A stretch of DNA of 64,000 bases from Spirosoma endbachense (GTDB lineage: Bacteria; Bacteroidota; Bacteroidia; Cytophagales; Spirosomataceae). Shown piece by piece: positions 61,955 to 64,000 of the stretch. Location: positions 1,351,244-1,415,243 of the forward strand of contig NZ_CP045997.1 in NCBI RefSeq assembly GCF_010233585.1, read 5' to 3'. The translations under genes and the position numbers were made by a program. The notes under the pieces are model-generated. The model did no database searches, was not told the origin of the DNA, and saw nothing but the letters and a program-made list of their open reading frames with translations. How positions within the stretch are numbered: the stretch's first letter is position 1; each line of letters opens with the position of its first letter.

Positions 61955-62010
61955 AAACGACCTGTCCGCAAATGGTCAGCGATGCCGTCCGTTTGCGGAC
62001 AGGTCGTTTT
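61955..62010. terminator. Perfect 18-bp inverted repeat, terminator-like, built from the dyad motif
   Basis: AAACGACCTGTCCGCAAA (61955-61972) and TTTGCGGACAGGTCGTTT (61992-62009) are exact complements with a 19-base loop, ending in TTTT. Position just after a permease suits termination. Each arm also contains a half of the TGTCC/GGACA dyads described in the next entry, so one element may serve both purposes. Confidence 0.75.
61963..62001 (+). promoter_or_regulatory. Tandem 16-bp dyads, candidate activator-binding sites
   Basis: The distal dyad is TGTCC-GCAAAT-GGTCA (61963-61978) and the proximal dyad CGTCC-GTTTGC-GGACA (61986-62001); centres are 23 bases apart. The proximal centre lies 59.5 bases before the TGGCA element at 62053. 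Same motif and layout as at 13118 and 33536. Confidence 0.52.
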
Positions 62011-62052
62011 GTGGTAGGGCTCACAGTGAGTTTAAACGCAAAATTGACGTTA

Positions 62053-62068
62053 TGGCATAGGAGTTGAG
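62053..62068 (+). promoter_or_regulatory. Sigma-54-like promoter element
   Basis: TGGCA (62053-62057), six bases, TTGA (62064-62067). Same geometry as at 13219 and 33626; the -12 dinucleotide is again GA, not GC. It would drive the decayed gene at 62148 and/or the permease at 62413. Confidence 0.45.
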
Positions 62069-62147
62069 CTTGAATTACTGATCTGATTATCTGACGAATA
62101 GGAAACTTATTCGCGCTGGAGTTAACGCTAACCAACCTAAACGACTC

Positions 62148-62394
62148 ATGATGAAATGCTTTTTCAGTACTTGTCGTATGCCCATTCGCGAATACGCTCT
62201 ATGCGCAGAGTGAGAAATACAACAGCCAGCAAACACCCGGTTAATAGCCTCACGTCCGGAACTATGCCTTCAAGATCGGGTAACTCAGTACGTCGCAGTA
62301 AAATATTGTAGGAATAGCTCGTGACATTCCGGGTAAACAACCAGTTACGCTGTCAATCAACGATCAGGGGAGGATGTACAACCGGCCCGACTGA
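62148..62394 (+). pseudogene. Probable decayed small secreted-protein gene
   Basis: The 498-base gap 61915-62412 has no intact gene, but 62148-62394 reads as broken coding sequence in three frames: M-M-K-C-F-F-S-T-C from ATG 62148 to a stop at 62211; then a signal-peptide-end-like T-L-Y-A-Q-S-E-K-Y-N-S-Q-Q in another frame from 62195; then V-R-N-Y-A-F-K-I-G and, after two stops, V-G-I-A-R-D-I-P-G-K-Q-P-V-T-L-S in the third frame to TGA at 62392. Position (first after a sigma-54-like promoter and directly before a permease) matches that of the intact secreted-protein gene at 33672. The three-frame reading was assembled by eye and could be chance. Confidence 0.35.
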
Positions 62395-62412
62395 CCTAAT
62401 CTAAAACCAACC

Positions 62413-64000
62413 ATGATCTTAAACTACCTGAAAATCACCCTGCGCAATCTGCGTAAAAATCGGGTGTTCTCGCTCATTAATAGTGCAGGCCTGGCACTCG
62501 GCATTGCCGCCTTTGTGCTAATTCTGGAATACGTTGCCTACGAACGGAGCGTGAACAGCTTTCATGCGAATCTGCCCACACTGTACCGAATGCTGTCGCA
62601 AACCAAATCGGGCGATATCTGGGTCGATATGGCTCCGGCTGTGGCACCCTTGGCCAAACAACAATTCCCTGAAGTGAAGAATTTTTGCCGGATAGCCGAA
62701 AATGCCGCCAATGGTATTGTTTCGGTTTCGAGCAGTGATCAGGATAATCAGGACCCAAAATCATTTCGGGAAAGTAAGCTGGGCTATGCCGATGCCAGTT
62801 TTTTCACGCTCTTTACATTTCCATTGGTGCAGGGAACAGCCGCATCAGCGCTAACCCAGCCGAATACCGTTGCACTTTCACAGTCGCAGGCACGCAAGTA
62901 TTTTGCCACTGGAAAAGCATTAGGCCGCACCCTGACGCTCAACAATCAGTTTGGAAAAACATTATATACGGTTACGGCTGTTTATGCCGACATTCCCCAA
63001 AACTCCGACCTGGTTTTTGACGCCGTTTTTTCGCTGCAAACGCTGGCCAATCCGGCCAATCTGAACGGAAATTCGTGGGCACGGCTCGACGGATTCGACG
63101 GTTCCTATCTGACCACGTTTCTGCAACTTCCGACGGATGGCGATTACAAAGCCCTGGAGTCTAAATTTAACGCGTACAAGAAAAAAATTAAGCCCGAAGA
63201 CGAAAGTGTATTTCTGTTGCAACCCGCCAAAAACATTCATTTGGCAGCTTCGCTCGATGATCCATATCGTACGAGTGGTAGCCTGGGATTTGTGTATCTG
63301 CTGAGTGGCATTGCTGGCTTAATTCTGCTGATCGCCTGGTTCAACTATGTGAATCTATCCACTGCCGGAGCGTTGAAACGGGCCAAAGAAGTGGGCGTTC
63401 GGAAAGTAATTGGAGCCAGACAGGGCCAATTGATCGGACAGTTTCTGGGTGAATCACTGCTTTTGAATATCGTTGGATTTGCGCTGGGACTTGGCCTCGT
63501 TACCTCATTGCAAGGAGTCTTCAACGATTTTGTGCAGAAAGATTTATCGATGAGCCTGCTGAGTAACAGTGGCTTCTGGCTGGTTGGGTTGGGGTTACTG
63601 GTGGTGGGTGCGCTGTCGTCGGGTGGGTACGTGGCCTTTGCCCTTACATCGTTTCGGCCGGTGCAGACCCTAAAAGGTGCTTATCAGACTGGCAAGGGAA
63701 ACTGGTTGCGCAAAACGCTGGTGATCGCTCAGTTCAGCGCATCGGTAGCGCTGGTAATCGCAACGATGGTGTTATATCGGCAGTTGCAGTATATGCAGGA
63801 CAAGGATCTGGGCGTTAAACTAACTCAGCGGGTGGTTATTCAGGGGCCGCAGGTCAAGCTAACTGATTCGTTTTCGTCGGGGACAACACGGCTGGAAAAT
63901 GAACTAAATCAGCTACCGTACGTGAAAAACTTTTGCCAGACAGGCATCGTGCCCGGTAACTTCTACAACTTCACGACTGGCGGTATCACCAAGCAAAACG
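62413..64000 (+). CDS. FtsX-like ABC transporter permease, 3'-truncated by window edge
   Basis: The frame is open from ATG 62413 to the end of the window, 529 codons. It starts M-I-L-N-Y-L-K-I-T-L-R-N-L-R-K-N-R, with no prefix. Helix 1 follows (S-L-I-N-S-A-G-L-A-L-G-I-A-A-F), then a first periplasmic core with N-T-V-A-L-S-Q-S-Q-A-R-K-Y-F, the first FtsX block with N-Y-V-N-L-S-T-A-G-A-L-K-R-A-K-E-V-G-V-R-K about residue 311, helix 5 (V-I-A-Q-F-S-A-S-V-A-L-V-I), and the start of the second periplasmic domain. In the helix before the signature the usual I-A-C-I/V-N is I-A-W-F-N. The second half lies outside the window. Confidence 0.93.
   Translation, partial: MILNYLKITLRNLRKNRVFSLINSAGLALGIAAFVLILEYVAYERSVNSFHANLPTLYRMLSQTKSGDIWVDMAPAVAPLAKQQFPEVKNFCRIAENAANGIVSVSSSDQDNQDPKSFRESKLGYADASFFTLFTFPLVQGTAASALTQPNTVALSQSQARKYFATGKALGRTLTLNNQFGKTLYTVTAVYADIPQNSDLVFDAVFSLQTLANPANLNGNSWARLDGFDGSYLTTFLQLPTDGDYKALESKFNAYKKKIKPEDESVFLLQPAKNIHLAASLDDPYRTSGSLGFVYLLSGIAGLILLIAWFNYVNLSTAGALKRAKEVGVRKVIGARQGQLIGQFLGESLLLNIVGFALGLGLVTSLQGVFNDFVQKDLSMSLLSNSGFWLVGLGLLVVGALSSGGYVAFALTSFRPVQTLKGAYQTGKGNWLRKTLVIAQFSASVALVIATMVLYRQLQYMQDKDLGVKLTQRVVIQGPQVKLTDSFSSGTTRLENELNQLPYVKNFCQTGIVPGNFYNFTTGGITKQN

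Noticed and set aside
1..64000. Insertion sequences, prophage, tRNA or rRNA genes
   Set aside because: I saw no transposase or integrase motifs, no phage structural genes and no tRNA-like or rRNA segments on either strand; the Uma2 gene alone is not evidence of a mobile element.

Overview
The window is one long, almost wholly plus-strand array of paralogous membrane-protein genes. There are 22 FtsX-like ABC transporter permease genes (20 complete, one cut by each window edge), each about 790-905 codons long. Codon and GC character (near 50 percent in the lines I counted), weak Shine-Dalgarno use, the GIN/DUF2807, PD40, C10-peptidase, NamZ/DUF1343 and Uma2 genes, and the permease type all point to a Bacteroidota member, probably Cytophagales/Spirosomataceae (Spirosoma-like). 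This assignment is inference, not a database result.

Permease architecture: each protein has two tandem halves. Each half is one transmembrane helix, a periplasmic MacB-type core domain, then an FtsX block of three helices. That gives about 8 helices. Each half carries a cytoplasmic signature, N-F-M-N-L-A-T-A-R-S...K-E-V-G-V-R-K in the first and R-T-K-E-I-G-V-R-K-V-L-G-A-S in the second. Most end in ...NPVKSLRSE. No ABC ATPase, membrane-fusion protein or outer-membrane partner is encoded in the 64 kb. The set resembles the 'duplicated orphan permeases' described in Acidobacteria, which are likewise linked to PadR regulators.

Layout. (1) 1-13065: five permeases, four with a type-A N-terminal permease prefix domain (E-E-V-Q-G-D-L-L-E-L-Y), plus one secreted protein; a terminator follows at 13087. 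(2) 13286-30056: a PadR-family regulator followed by six permeases with a type-B prefix (C-A-P-H-L-R-E-E-V-L-G-D). (3) 30081-33501: a membrane-anchored AraC-type regulator, a C10 cysteine peptidase and a NamZ-type muramidase; terminator at 33587. (4) 33672-61914: ten prefix-less permeases interspersed with small exported proteins (two members of a paralogous Pro-rich family, a PD40 propeller protein, a GIN-domain protein), and near the end a minus-strand Uma2 nuclease gene and a small hypothetical gene. (5) 61915-62412: a hairpin-rich regulatory region and a probable decayed gene, then a last permease running off the window.

The most interesting signal is regulatory. The three largest regulatory gaps (before 13286, 33672 and 62413) share the same layout: tandem 16-bp dyads of the form TGTCC-N6-GGACA about 60-73 bp upstream of TGGCA-N6-TTGA. 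This is the geometry expected of an enhancer-binding activator acting on a sigma-54-like promoter. The second main signal is modular evolution. Prefix domains are fused in front of ordinary permeases, with the old start methionine still visible at the junction in nine of ten genes, and prefixes and bodies appear to have been reshuffled.
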